Below are positions 20,143 to 31,785 of a stretch of DNA of 64,000 nucleotides, piece by piece. The position numbers were made by a program, and so were the translations under genes. The stretch covers positions 4,154,001 to 4,218,000 of the forward strand of contig JAEVHH010000001.1 in assembly GCA_017607445.1 (NCBI GenBank), written 5' to 3'. This DNA comes from Histoplasma ohiense (taxonomy: Eukaryota; Ascomycota; Eurotiomycetes; Onygenales; Ajellomycetaceae). Positions within the stretch are counted from its first letter, which is position 1. Every line of letters begins with the position of its first letter. The notes beneath the pieces are model-generated. The model saw only the letters and a list, made by a program, of their open reading frames with translations. It had not been told where the DNA came from and made no database searches.

Positions 20143-22271
20143 TTATTGGGCATCGAAATACTCATTACCAATTAACAATTCACGCAACCTGTCATCTCCC
20201 TGAACCAACTTCCTAAATTCGCGATCTACATCAATAATTTCTTCCTTCATTCCCTGGTCTCCATCCCGTCCTCCTGTTCCATTACCTCCCTCCTCTGCAG
20301 CCACAACCACATTCTCCTCGATCGCAATCCTTAAAACTGCAACTACAACCTTAAGCACACACTGTAACTGCAACAAAACAACCGTCTGTCCGCCGCCACC
20401 ACCACCACCATCGCCATCACCACTGGCACATATACCTATATCTACCAAATCATCAGCAATATGCAACCAACACGCACACAACCCGCCTAGCAGCTCTGCC
20501 CTCCACCTCCAAACCCTCGGCCACGCGTTCAACACGAGTGTTCTCGCCGCTTCAGCTGCCGCAGCAAGAAGTGGAGGGAACGTTGTTCCAAACGGGTTCG
20601 ACAATGCGGCCGAAATCATCGGAACAAGATCTTGCAGATGCTTGGTGGTGTGGATGCCTAGTTCCGAGAGGGCCGGTGGGAGCTGGGAGAGAAGGAGGGC
20701 CGAGAGGCGGGGATATGGATAGGAGGATATGGACATGTTTTCTATAGGACGAGGGTTGCTGGTGTGATGGTAAGAGTGAAGGATGCCGTGGCGAAGCAGG
20801 CGAGTAAGGGATTCCAGACGCTTTTGGGAATCGGGATCGTGCTTCACTTTAGTTTGGGGCGGCCTCAGTGGCGTTGGTGCAGATGGAACTTTGGGTGAAG
20901 AGAAGCGGGTGCGGATGACGGCAAAAAGTGCTGGGTAGGCATATTGAAGAAGGTGGATAGATTCGGCCTCAGGAGTGATCGTAGGAATCGACAGGAGGCA
21001 AGGGTAAAGGGCTTCTTGGAACACAGAATCCAGGTTTGTGCGCTGGAGAACGTCAGAATTCGACTCCTCAAGCGGGGCTAGGAATTTCAAGAGCAGCTCG
21101 CAGCCCTTCGCCTTGAAAGAGAGGTTCTCGTCATCTATCAGGGATAGGATGGCGGGGACGAGGAGAGGGAATTGTGATTCAAGTGAAAGCTTGTCGGATG
21201 GCTAAGAAAAATGGATTCTCTGAGTTAGTACTTCATCTCCATTGAACTGTAGAAACATATCTTTTATTACAGTGAGCTCGCAGTCAATATCCTGGTTGGT
21301 GTCCGGGTTAATAGTTATAGAAACGGTGGATATCATCATACCGAATATCTTTCGATAACCCAAGAAAGCACCGTAATGATATACACATATCTAAACTTCC
21401 ACGGCTTGGACTCTGGGTCAAAAATACTAGGGTCAAATCTGGGCTGTGGAGTAGGGTGGACATTCTTCCTTCCTGCGGCTGTCACCGCGGGCGTTTTCGT
21501 CTTCGAAAACAGTGGTTTCACTTTCTTTCTCAGAATATTTTCCAGAACAGCAGTCAGCTCCTCTCTCCTATTTGAGCGAAGAAACGACTCATAATTTTGA
21601 AGAATAGTTGAGGCATCATCAAACGCCTGCTCCGTTGTCCAAGGATCCAGCCTACAAGTGAAAGCGGCTATGGAGGTGATGACATCAATTCCATCGTCAC
21701 CTTCAAGATTGCTGATAGGACTGATCGAATTGAGAAGTGCTAAGACTGAAACCCCAACACTCGACCTTAGTCGACTGAGCTTATATGTTTCCGGATGGGA
21801 CAGCTTTGTGCCTGCTCATCAGATATTAGCAAGACACGTTCCCCTCTCAGACAAGGATGACATGAACTCACCATCGGCAAGTTGCGCGTTCTCCCAAGAG
21901 CCAGTGAAATCTTCAGTCGGTAGAACAACATTGGCAGTCCAGAAAATGAGGAATCTTGCTGCCTCTAGGTCTTCCCTTTGCAGAGCGCCAGACTGTTTGG
22001 TAGCCCTCAACACAGCTTCCACAAGGAGCAGATCTTCGCATTGCTAGCAGAATATTATGAGCAATTAAGGCAGATATGACGTGTGCTCTAAGTGCATTGA
22101 TAACTTCGAGCATACCTTTATGGTGGTACCAGAAGATGAGCTTGCACTGATTTCAGCCCATAAGTCTCGTAGGCGAATATCAGACTTGATCTGAGACGTA
22201 TCAATATGATACTTAGCTCCGTCATCAACCTCCTTTAGGCTCTTGGAAGCTACAGCGCGATACTGGTACAT
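20143..22271 (-). CDS. TTI2: Tti2, TTT/ASTRA complex subunit
   Basis: Five exons on the minus strand: 22271-22116, 22043-21872, 21811-21342, 21291-21271 and 21201-20143 (625 residues). The introns are 72, 60, 50 and 69 nt. Exon 4 is only 21 nt; it is required to keep frame between ...WVIERYS and PSDKLSLESQ and leaves the next intron with a TACTAAC branch site. The Tti2-family core is clear: QFPLLVPAILSLIDD, KAKGCELLLKFLAP, LQRTNLDSVFQEALYPCL, TPEAESIHLLQYAYPAL. Tti2 works with Tel2 and Tti1 as a cochaperone that matures PIKK kinases (Tor, Mec1/ATR, Tel1/ATM). The protein is helical-repeat-like with a Gly-rich low-complexity run near the C-terminus. The ATG at 22271 is the first available in exon 1, but an additional short 5' exon cannot be excluded. 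Confidence 0.85.
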
Positions 22272-22589
22272 AAATGTGAGTAGTAATCGTCGAAGGGGAC
22301 GTACATCAAGATAGGACTATGCCAGCAATTAGGGTATAGATTATTAGAGCCAAAAAAAAAAAAAGTGAAAAGCACGGGATGTGGTACAGTACATGCAATC
22401 TACACAGTGCATAGTTTAGACGTTTAGTTCTAACTCATCGAAGATTTTATGATGTTGTGGAAGCTTTGTCATCAACGTCGGATCCAGAACTAGGATGCGG
22501 CAAACAGCCATCGGCCAACAGTAAATATGAGAACCAAATACTCCGTATATTCGTTAATTGTGTTCATATTATCTACTTCTGTATGTCCA
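22272..22589. other. Intergenic region between TTI2 5' end and CCA1 3' end
   Basis: 318 bp, AT-rich, with an A-run. It contains GGTACAGTACA at 22383-22393 (one mismatch to the recurring palindrome) and TACTCCGTA at 22539-22547. It serves as the TTI2 promoter and CCA1 3' region; no gene was seen. Confidence 0.6.
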
Positions 22590-24642
22590 TTATTTGCTAC
22601 TTAATCCTAATTCATCTTTCCTTCTAAGAATTTCATTAATGGCAGCCTCCTTGCTTGTTTCATCTGGATTGCGAAGCTGCCATTCGATAACCATCTCCAG
22701 GGCCCTAGTCATCCAAGGTCCCGTCTTCACGCTGAGAGCGTTGATGATGTCCCGTCCATTGATAGGTGTGCGCAGGGAGCACACATCGAGAAGATTGCTC
22801 TCTTCAATGTACGAAAGCAATTTCCCATAGCTGTAAAATACTAATCAAAGGAAACGCACCATTAGCTCTGGTCATACGTAATATGTGGTGATAACCTTGC
22901 GAAAGACTCACCTTGATCTGCTTCTTGCCTCTGCATAACTTCAAGGAGCATAGCAAGTACGAAACATAATCGCCAGTCATGAGACAGACTGCGGATGAAC
23001 TGCCCCATTTTCACACGCATCTCAGCAGGAGTATCGGCGATTTTGTTCTTGAGAAAAGATGATTTGATATCCCAGATCATCCGATAGTTCTTGGAGGCTG
23101 CAGAGATAATACCAGCAGCCCTGTTATCTGCACGGAGGCTATCTCTAGCCACGGTTGTCGCGCGTGGCACTGGAGGCTTTGAGGATTTGGACGGCTTTGG
23201 GTCTGCAACAATGGTCCACGGGGCAAGCGCAGCAAGAAACCAAGCAAAATATCTTTCGTTTTCATTGCGGATAAGGATATCTCGGACATGTTGTCGCGTC
23301 TTCTGCGACTCGGTAATATTTCCAGTCGACTTGCTTAACAGAAGCGCGAGGGCATTGTAACCCCTTTCCCAGTGTGATGTATCAACTCCGGCATTATCTT
23401 GATGGTTGGCAAAAATAGTGTCGTATAGGGCTAGTCGGTTGATTCTTTGCAGAGCAGTTAAAGGATCGGGTCCTATATAGGTGGTGAATTAACTGCATGT
23501 AAAATAACATGGGATGAACCCTTGAGAATCATACCTCGTAAGGTTTTCTCCATCTCTACACCAATCCTTTCTTGGGTAATTTTTGCTTTTAGAGCAACTT
23601 TAATATCCTCAATTTTCATAGCCTCTTCTGTGTCGCTGTCGATAGTGTAACCCAATCTGCTTGCGAAGCGTATCAACCGCAGAACTCGGAGTGGATCATC
23701 TTTAAAAGTTTGGCAGGGAGCCAACGGTGTACGTATGATTTTATTTTCCATATCTTGTAATCCCTTGCCTGTAAAATCTTCAATCGTGTCCGTATGGATA
23801 TTGTAAAATAATGCATTCACAGTAGCATCCCGACGAAGCGCATCCTCTTCTGGAGTACCTATTTCGACCTGGGGATTGCGGCTATCGTCAGAATACGTTT
23901 CCTTGCGCAGATTTACTAAATCAATATCCAGGCCAAATATTTTTGTAGTGGCAGTTTCAAGGTGTTTTGATTTTTCAGGATTCTTCTCAATCTTATGAAT
24001 CTTGATGAAATCGATAATAGATGGGTTTCCAGAATGGCACGCCTTGTATTTTTCGAGGTTTCCGGGCATATCCAGGTACTCTTTCAACCCCTCCCCGAAT
24101 TTTTCCCCCGTCATGCAGTTTATTGCTACATCGATGTCATGACTGTCAACCCCGAGAAGTTTGTCCCGCACCCATCCTCCAGCAAACCGTAGAACTAGTG
24201 GGTCGGGCGTTGTTGGCACTGAAGCGGGATCTTGGTTGCCTCGTTGCTGGATGAACTCCGCCGCATCTAGTAGACATAATCGCAAAGTTTGCTCGATGGG
24301 CGTAAGTGTTATTCGCGGGACGGCCGGTGGGGCCATATTCCTCTCTTCAGACATGACTCTCTGGATCGCCTGATTTGTGAAAGTCCCTAAAATCCGTCTT
24401 CGCTTGGTAGGTCGTTCTTGTGGGGGGGATGGACTTTTCTCTCGAAATGGCATAGGACGCCAGAGTGATTGTGCGAGACAAAGTAATTTTTTGAAAAGGC
24501 CTATAGAGGTGGTTCCTCTCCAGGTTATAAATGGTCGATTATGGCCAACCATACGGGAATTGGTTGCAGAATGAGTCAATCCTGCATGGTGGGAAGCGGA
24601 ATGGACTCGCTGAAGGAATGCCTGAGCAAAACGAGAAGTCAT
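22590..24642 (-). CDS. CCA1: CCA-adding tRNA nucleotidyltransferase
   Basis: Three exons on the minus strand: 24642-23535, 23472-22912 and 22840-22590 (639 residues). The introns are 62 and 71 nt. The enzyme adds CCA to tRNA 3' ends. Class II nucleotidyltransferase motifs are present: RFAGGWVRDKLLG (155-164) with catalytic-type D169 and D171 in HDIDVAI, the EDALRRDATVNALFYN motif, FKDDPLRVLRLIRFASRLGY (the EDxxR-like base selector region is nearby), and RGPDPLTALQRI reconstituted across intron 1. The first ~60 residues are rich in Arg, Ser and Thr and nearly free of acidic residues, like a mitochondrial presequence. In-frame ATGs at codons 31, 64 and 97 precede the catalytic domain and could give non-mitochondrial forms, as in yeast CCA1. 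Divergent from TRS85 (403 bp). Confidence 0.95.
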
Positions 24643-25045
24643 CTGGCAATGCGCAGGTCAACGAGCACATAGGGCCCTGTCATGATGACTAGTATAGTAT
24701 TTCTGGGAGATAGAATAGTGAGTTTTGTGGAGAGGCTTTTCCCCAAATTTTCCAAAGTTTTGTTGTATTTAGCTGGATGCGAAAGTTCTGCAGGGTTTAG
24801 TCGTGATATTTATTTAGATGGTGATCAAAGGCTTTTCTTTTCGGTCTTGCGCTTTTCCGCATCTCCAGCACTATTTATTATATTTTTAACCAAACGACAA
24901 CAGCGACAACCCTTCGTTCAACAACACCCACAGTATTTATATATAGAATCCTACAAGCCCTATTTATTCCCACTACTACTACACATGCTCACATCTGCCG
25001 GCCAAAATCGCTATTTTATTACTAGATAAAGTCCCCGAAGTGTCC
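24643..25045. promoter_or_regulatory. Divergent promoter CCA1 / TRS85
   Basis: 403 bp separate the two start codons, so both promoters must lie here or overlap the neighbouring gene. It is T-rich on the TRS85 side with a TATATATA stretch near 24935-24945. No specific factor site is claimed. Confidence 0.6.
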
Positions 25046-27331
25046 ATGACATCACCGGACGATGTTACTCCAGTCAAACCTCCGCCATCCTTCTCTCCTG
25101 GAGCTGCACTCAAGGTGTCTAAAGCTAGATATCCAGAGAAGATTAAGACCACCCAGCCGGCGATCTCTTCGCTATCTGAATCCGCCCTGGCCGATTCTCT
25201 GGAACGGCGCTCGTCCCATTCCTCCGGACGATCATCCAGAACCGCATCTCCCAATGGGAGGCTACAGCACTCCGCCTCGCATCTATCCCGCCCAAACGCT
25301 CTTTCGCCTCTGGGGTTCCAAATCGATACTACAGATGACATTCGTTCGCTGATAATCCGAGCGTTCTCTCCCGTAGTAGGCGTATATGCCTCACCAGATA
25401 CGGATGCTCTCGTTCAACGAAAGGGTTTCAAAAATGGATTCCACGAACTAATACGACCATTTGGAGAAACAGTTGCAGGAAAGATAGTTATACGTGATAG
25501 CGGCGGCTCCAGCCGTTCTTGGGAGGATTTCGGGGTTCGTTTTGTCGATTTGGATGCGAGAAAAAAGACAGCAGAGACCAGCCACACGGAGGCTGTTCCG
25601 TCTCTCGTCCAGATAGAACAAGTGCTTGACAGGCATGTTCATTCAATTGACGACCCATTAGCGAGTTGGACTCGGAGTGGCGACAGTGAACATGGCCGTT
25701 TACCCCTAGCTTCTCCAATCTATAAACTATTCCTTAGACGCCTTCTCTCCCCGACGTACACCTCACCTCACGAAACGTTTATGCATCCCGTTGCTTGTGT
25801 TATTGCCATAAGTTCGCATACCCCTACACCTCTTGAATCTCTTCGTCAACTATATGCACATACAAGCCAGGGCGATAAACGGCCACCCCAGTGGGTATAT
25901 CCCGAATATCTGAGGTACTACGTTCTCGTCCATGACGAAGACAAGGACGACATCACACAATCAACAGCTTTGTTTGATCAAATGAAGAGGCATTTTGGCC
26001 TTCACTGTCATCTTTTACGGCTGCGTAGCAACCAATGCGTCATAACAGATGATGATAGCACACAAATTCCCTCCTGTGAATGGCTTACTCCTTCGGAGGA
26101 CATTTCCGAGTTGGGTGAGCAAGGTATGTATACTTCCCCTCTCCAAGACTGGGATCTAATTGCTAAAATTGTTCTAGAATCTCTGATTGATGTTGAAACC
26201 GAAGGAGGCACATATCTTTTTGAATCAGACGTCACCGCTATCAAAGCATTCATTCGGGAAATGGTTGCTCAATCGGTGATCCCTCATATGGAAAATCGAG
26301 TAGCTCTCTGGAACGAACAAGTTGCCTCTCGAAGGCGAGGCTTGAGTGGTCGATTTATGTCCATGTCAAGGCGTTGGGCCGGTTTCGGAGCAAACACAAG
26401 ATCGTCAGGTGGTTCTTATGGTTCTGGATCAGGTTCTAATTACGATTCCCTTCAAGGGTTCTACAAACCAGATACGCCCGAAGCAATATTACGGAAGTTG
26501 GGAGACTTTGCATTCATGCTCCGTGACTGGAAACTTGCATCATCAACCTATGATCTTGTGAAAGGAGACTATGGACATGATAAAGCATGGAGATACCAGG
26601 CGGGAGCGCATGAAATGTGCGCTGTGAGCACACTGCTAAATCCTATGGCATCAACTGCTAAAACAAAGCTGGAAGCTATCGACCAGCTTTTGGATACTGC
26701 TAGCTACTCGTATCTTACAAGGTGCTCCGATGCACAAAATGCTTTGCGAACCCTTGTCCTAGGCGTGGAGCTCTTGAAATCTCGTGGAGGATCTGCCTCT
26801 GATGCTGCCGCAAAATGGGCTATACGGATCCTAGATATGGGTCTTGTGGGTGACACCGGTCGAATTCTTGTCTCCGAGAGAGTGTCTGCATGCTATGCGT
26901 CTAAAACCGGATCTGGTGCCGCAAAATGGGGAATACGCCGAAGGAAAGCCGCAATGTGGGCCGTTCTTGCTACCGAGTCATGGCTCAAGCAAGGAAAACC
27001 AAACCTCGCATGTATTTGCCTCGAAGAATCCGACCGTCTATACAGCGACGTATTGGATGAAGGAAAGGCGCTTCTACCAGAAATGCAACAATTTATTGAC
27101 AATCTACGGAATACCGTGCAGATCGAATATCTTGGATCGCAAGGGATTGGCAGCGAAAGCAAGATATCGAACTCGATAGAATTTGTCACGGAGGAGACGA
27201 GTGAGAAGCTCGATAATCATATCCGCCGGAAATCGTTGATGGGAGGTGTAAATCCGCTGGAGGCTACGCCTGTAACTGTTAGCCGGTTAAAGTCAGACGA
27301 CATAGGCCATTCAATTGATGATTTCGAATGA
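25046..27331 (+). CDS. TRS85: TRAPPIII subunit Trs85
   Basis: An intronless 761-residue ORF from ATG 25046 (MTSPDDVTPV); the frame's upstream codons contain no ATG. It matches the TRAPP 85-kDa subunit family (TRAPPC8): an N-terminal conserved block IRAFSPVVGVYASPDTD, LIRPFGETVAGKIVIRDSGG, a region near FDQMKRHFGLHCHLLRLRS, and the helical block KLGDFAFMLRDWKLASSTYDLVKGDY. Trs85 is the subunit specific to TRAPPIII, which activates the Rab GTPase Ypt1 at the pre-autophagosomal structure and in Golgi traffic. The first ~90 residues are Ser/Pro-rich and probably disordered, and a Gly/Ser patch follows at about residues 450-475. Yeast Trs85 is of similar size. Confidence 0.92.
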   Translation: MTSPDDVTPVKPPPSFSPGAALKVSKARYPEKIKTTQPAISSLSESALADSLERRSSHSSGRSSRTASPNGRLQHSASHLSRPNALSPLGFQIDTTDDIRSLIIRAFSPVVGVYASPDTDALVQRKGFKNGFHELIRPFGETVAGKIVIRDSGGSSRSWEDFGVRFVDLDARKKTAETSHTEAVPSLVQIEQVLDRHVHSIDDPLASWTRSGDSEHGRLPLASPIYKLFLRRLLSPTYTSPHETFMHPVACVIAISSHTPTPLESLRQLYAHTSQGDKRPPQWVYPEYLRYYVLVHDEDKDDITQSTALFDQMKRHFGLHCHLLRLRSNQCVITDDDSTQIPSCEWLTPSEDISELGEQGMYTSPLQDWDLIAKIVLESLIDVETEGGTYLFESDVTAIKAFIREMVAQSVIPHMENRVALWNEQVASRRRGLSGRFMSMSRRWAGFGANTRSSGGSYGSGSGSNYDSLQGFYKPDTPEAILRKLGDFAFMLRDWKLASSTYDLVKGDYGHDKAWRYQAGAHEMCAVSTLLNPMASTAKTKLEAIDQLLDTASYSYLTRCSDAQNALRTLVLGVELLKSRGGSASDAAAKWAIRILDMGLVGDTGRILVSERVSACYASKTGSGAAKWGIRRRKAAMWAVLATESWLKQGKPNLACICLEESDRLYSDVLDEGKALLPEMQQFIDNLRNTVQIEYLGSQGIGSESKISNSIEFVTEETSEKLDNHIRRKSLMGGVNPLEATPVTVSRLKSDDIGHSIDDFE

Positions 27332-28399
27332 TTTTGCGATGATCTGGCCTAAGCAAATAGATGGATGGACAATCGGGATGCAGGAGTAGTGCCAAAATTT
27401 TAGGTTGCCTATAGAGCGGTAATCTTTTTTGTCGACCAGGTGTTCCAATGGCGTTCCGAGGTTAATATTCATTGCATCTACTAGATCTTGCCAAGGGCGA
27501 TTGAAATAAGCCAGGTATCATAATATGATATTCTCGTTCTTGAATATAAATTCCTTCTGTGAATTTATATAGATTTTTCTAAGCAAGTTCAGGCGCGGAT
27601 TTAATATGGAGATCTAATTGGCCTTTAGATAAATCAAATGCTAATCTCAAAGGAAATAAACAACAAAACTCACGATGAGAGAAGTCTTTGCAAAGAAATA
27701 AAAACCAATCTCATCTTAATAGGGACATGGTTACTCATGCAATCTTAGTGTCCCACCGCTGCGGGTGGATCCCAAAATCTGGGTGCATCCTGACGTCATT
27801 GTAAATTACCTTGCCAAAGATATGCCAAAATCGACAGCATCGTCAAGGGACTTGTGCGTTGGGGTGTTTCTGCTGTGTAAACGCTTTAAGTGGTTCTGAG
27901 CTATACAAGGGGGTTTTCGAGGTTGATGGGTGCGAAAAGTGAGAACATTGTGTCTCTGGAGTGCTCTTCGAGCTTCTTGCGGTGGAAAAAGTGGCTGGAA
28001 GCGCCTATCTGCTGGGGCCTACCGTTGCGAGTACTTTATTTTAATTATATAGTGTTTTGATAAAGTAGACAAGTAGATATAGAGATATCAAAACATAATG
28101 TAGTCTAGGTTAGAAACTATTCTTTGGCGGAATCAAGCCGCTTAATAAGCAGATGGGAACCTCAACCCTTCTTGGCAATATTGGAACCCTCTTCAGCGTT
28201 TTGAACCCGATTGCGGTGCTACTGGGCAGGCAACACTACAACTTTCCGGGGGAAGTTGGGACGCCATTTAACGAATTTCCTTTTGAAATGTACGGGAATC
28301 AGGATTGTGCTCTAAAATAACAAGGTGTAGGGAGAAGGCAGGTAGTGAAAGGGCCACTATTTGTTTCCAGCACCACCAACAGTCCCAATCCAAACCACT
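27332..28399. other. Intergenic region TRS85 - CHM7
   Basis: About 1.07 kb, mixed composition, with no conserved ORF on either strand and no RNA gene recognised. It is presumably TRS85 3' UTR and CHM7 promoter. Confidence 0.55.
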
Positions 28400-30249
28400 A
28401 TGAATGAGCTTCTGGCGTACATCCTTGCAAATGAGGAGTCTTTCCGAAGGTCAGATTTTGATTTGCCGTAGCACTGCCGTTGGACCAGATGTTTTAGAAA
28501 CTGACAAATTGACATACAGAGCTCGACTTCCTTCTCTCTACTCAGACTTCTCCACCCAGCGGCATACCAATCCAGACGGATATGCGACAAACGCCGCTGC
28601 ATGGCAGCGAGCACTAGCTCATGCAGCTCTTGCCGGCGTCATACATTCGTCGTCGGGAAGCAGACACCATGGGGATGACGGGGTAGCCAAGAGTGATATC
28701 CTCGTGTTGAGGACAGGCAACGCTCTTATGGCAGAGCTGGAGACGCCGGAGTGGGGTCGCCCGGTGGCATTACAGAGTGCTATTGTATGTTATTACGATA
28801 TTTATATCCATTCAATGTGCATGCTAGATTTGCTGCTTCTATACTCTACCTAGCGGTTTGACTGGCTAACCAACTGATTCGCTACCTTAATTCACAGGAT
28901 GAAGCAATCCGACATAATTCCATGATACCTCTTGATATCTTTCAGACCAGTTCTACAACGCCGTTAAAAACATCGTGGATACGCCTCCCTTCCCCTCCCA
29001 CATTATCCCAAGTTATGGGTTGGGGTATGAAACAGTTAAGGGGGATTCTATCCGATTTCGAAGGTCATTCGAATGTATCAGGGAAAGTACAAGTTATGAA
29101 CTTGGTTTTGGTGGATAATTTAAAGGTACGTATGAATAGAACGGCGTTCCTTGCCGTTCTGCTTAAACATATATTCCTGGTCAAGCTCATCTTCTGTTCT
29201 TGAGTAGCCCTCCTCTAATTCAAATTCGTGATAATTATATATCTAGGAAGTTGGGAAACGTGTCCTTGCAATAGCCTCAAAGTCCCACAAGTCAAATACC
29301 GACTGCATTTACTCGAAAGAGCTTTTCACAGAGCGGTTTGCAAAATTTGGTGGCGGGACCGTGTTATCAAGCTTGGATGTCGATGTTCTCCTGATATTCT
29401 TATCGAGAGATGAAAACGCAATTCTATATGATGGGGAGGTATGTAGTGTACCTCTATGGTATTTTTCATTCAGATCCGTAGCTAAAGAATATTTAGACAA
29501 TTAAATTTAAAGGCACCAAAAACAACATTAACACAATAACGCACGAAGATCGGACCATCGCGTCCTTGAAGACGCTAATCTCGAATTTAACCAGACAGGT
29601 CGCACACCTTGAATCCAAAATTCAGGAATTATCACTAAGAGCGAAGGATGCGGTGACTAACAAAAACAGAGTTGTCGCTCTATCTGCACTACGGGCAAAA
29701 AGGATGGCAGAAAACAATTTAAAACAGCGGACGGATACTTTACTGCAACTCGAAGAAGTTTATATGAAACTCGAGCAGGCCGCAGACCACATAGATATCG
29801 TGCGAGTAATGGAAGCCAGCGCGGTTGCTCTTCGATCAATAAATGGCCAAGTCGGCGGGGTGGAGAAAGTCGAAGATATCGTGGAAGAGCTGCGAGAGGA
29901 GATGGGTAAAGTCGATCAAGTTGGGAATGTCATCAATGGGGTTGGAGAAGCAGTTGACGAAGGCGAACTGGACGATATTCTTGCTGCAATGGAAAAGCAA
30001 GAACAAGAAGCGCATGATGCTAAAGAAGCAGAAGCAACGCGACGAAAGTTGGCAGAGATTGAACGATTCGAGAAATCAGCGATTGAAGTTGAGGCGCAGC
30101 GTAAAAATGAGAAAGAGCAGGTGATGGCAGCGGATGACGACTCGGATCTTGAGGATAGTATTGGAAAATTTTCCCATATGTCTATTGAAGACAACTCAAA
30201 AGGTGAGAATACAAAGACAAAGATACCCGAACAGGTTACGGCAGAATAG
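28400..30249 (+). CDS. CHM7: Chm7/CHMP7-type ESCRT-III (Snf7 family) protein
   Basis: Five exons: 28400-28449, 28520-28784, 28898-29125, 29247-29438 and 29497-30249 (495 residues). The introns are 70, 113, 121 and 58 nt. Splicing joins MNELLAYILANEESFRR to ARLPSLYSDFS, the conserved N-terminus of fungal Chm7-like proteins. The N-terminal half (about 1-240) is the winged-helix-like region. The last exon encodes the Snf7/ESCRT-III domain with a long basic helix (LTRQVAHLESKIQELSLRAK, ALRAKRMAENNL) and an acidic C-terminal tail. Chm7 recruits ESCRT-III to the inner nuclear membrane with Heh1/LEM proteins to seal the envelope and monitor nuclear pores. The symbol is assigned by this two-part architecture. 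The gene is convergent with RAD18 across only 151 bp. Confidence 0.85.
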
Positions 30250-30400
30250 GTACTCCTCAATCAAATGGTATACTTTTGGACCGTGCCATATATGGAAGAT
30301 GCGTATTCGCTACCCACAAAACGCCAACGCTAGAATGTCATTGTATATGGAAAGGAGAAATATGCATCAGGCTGCAGCGTCCTCTACAATTCTCAGTCTC
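30250..30400. other. Convergent CHM7 / RAD18 3' junction
   Basis: Only 151 bp separate the two stop codons. The 3' UTRs are therefore likely to overlap as sense-antisense transcripts. Confidence 0.6.
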
Positions 30401-31785
30401 TCAGGTTTCCATGCCTGCACTACTGCCCTCCCCATTCATCTCATTTACAGCCCCGCCTATTGTTGTATTATTTTCCGGTTCACTCTCGACTCTCCGAGTC
30501 TGGTGTCGAGCGTCCGGCAAATCTGGTTGGGTTATGGTATGCTCATGTTCACCACCTTCTTTTCCCGCACATTGGTCTGCTGCCAAAATCGTTCCCGAGT
30601 TACCAGCCCGGAGAGCCTGCTCTTTGTTCCTGCGAGCATTGGCAATGAGTACCTTAAAGTCGTCACCATACATTGTCGTCCAAACGGAAGCATCGAAATC
30701 CTTGCGCGTTACTGGAGAAGACGTCGAAGTACCAGACGCAGCTGGTGCATGGCCACCCTGTGTCCGTTCCCAGATATCGAGTTCTTGTAACAATTCGCGT
30801 TTCGATTTGGGCACTCTGGAATCACAGTTCGCATTCCATATATTCATCCACTCTGTGTGTCTCTTTTGCAATAGAGGTTTGGAACCCCAGTCAGGTATTC
30901 CCAACTCCTTGAGCTTTCGCCGCAGAACCGTCTCTTTCAGGAGTGAGTAGTTTAACGTCGGGAGGCGTTTTGGAGCATTGGTGTGAGGGGATTGTTGTGA
31001 TTGTTCAGAAGGGCGATCATGGTTTCGTAAAGGTCTTAGATCATATTAGCAAGGATATCGAATATTTCTAGGTGTATAGTTTGAAATTGTCCAACATACC
31101 CATATGATGTGGAGGGATTTGGTAGCTCTGAAGGACCAGGGCAATTATCCAAATGGGGAAAGACAGCTTCATTTTTCATCCTTCGCTGGCACATCGGGCA
31201 TGCGACTAGGCCATCATCTAGATATTTTTTAGCCTAAGGAAGTGGTCCCCAGATAATGAAAATAATATGAATACCTGGGTCAAAGTCCTCATCCTCCGTA
31301 TCGTAGATGACTTCCGCCTGCGTTTGCAGATCTTGATCTTCTGATCTTCTAATTTGCAAGCGTGTTCTCCTCTCAGCGCCCGAAACCGCCTTACCTTTCT
31401 CAGCCAAGGATACAAAGGTATCTATTTTCCGCTTCTTCGATGCGGGCAGCTCGAGGTCCCCCTCTGGTTCATCTGTTCTCACCGTGGCGGTTCTCGCGAA
31501 CTCCAACACGCTAGGTCGTGCCGACATAAACGAGTCCACCATCTCCTGCATCGCCATATCCTTTCGCAGCTTAAGTTCTTGATCTGCAGTCCTGCAGGCG
31601 GGACATTTTCCATCCGAACTTAGACATCGGCGTATGCATATAGAGCAGAACGTGTGTGAACAGGAGGTGATGACTGGGCTTCTGAAGAAGTCCTTGCATA
31701 CTTGGCATCGTAGGGCGGATTCTACGCGGGCGAGCTTGGAGAGGGGCGTGCCGAGCCAATCTGTTGAGTCGGGGATGTCGTACAT
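30401..31785 (-). CDS. RAD18: Postreplication repair E3 ubiquitin ligase Rad18
   Basis: Three exons on the minus strand: 31785-31275, 31217-31100 and 31034-30401 (420 residues). The introns are 57 and 65 nt. The domain order is that of Rad18: a RING finger C27-C30-C42-H44-C47-C50-C61-C64 (LRCQVCKDFF...CPAC), a UBZ4-type zinc finger C177-C180-H192-C196 completed by splicing intron 1, and a SAP domain at about residues 220-270 (LPTLNYSLLKETVLRRKLKELGI), then the Rad6-binding-type helical region. With Rad6 it monoubiquitinates PCNA at stalled replication forks and so starts translesion synthesis. The C-terminal ~90 residues are polar and poorly conserved. It is divergent from the Pol delta subunit gene, whose product binds PCNA. 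Confidence 0.96.

Noticed and set aside
30134..30950. Plus-strand ORFs of 218 and 224 codons
   Set aside because: They cross the CHM7 3' end and run antisense to the third RAD18 exon, which matches a known family on the other strand.
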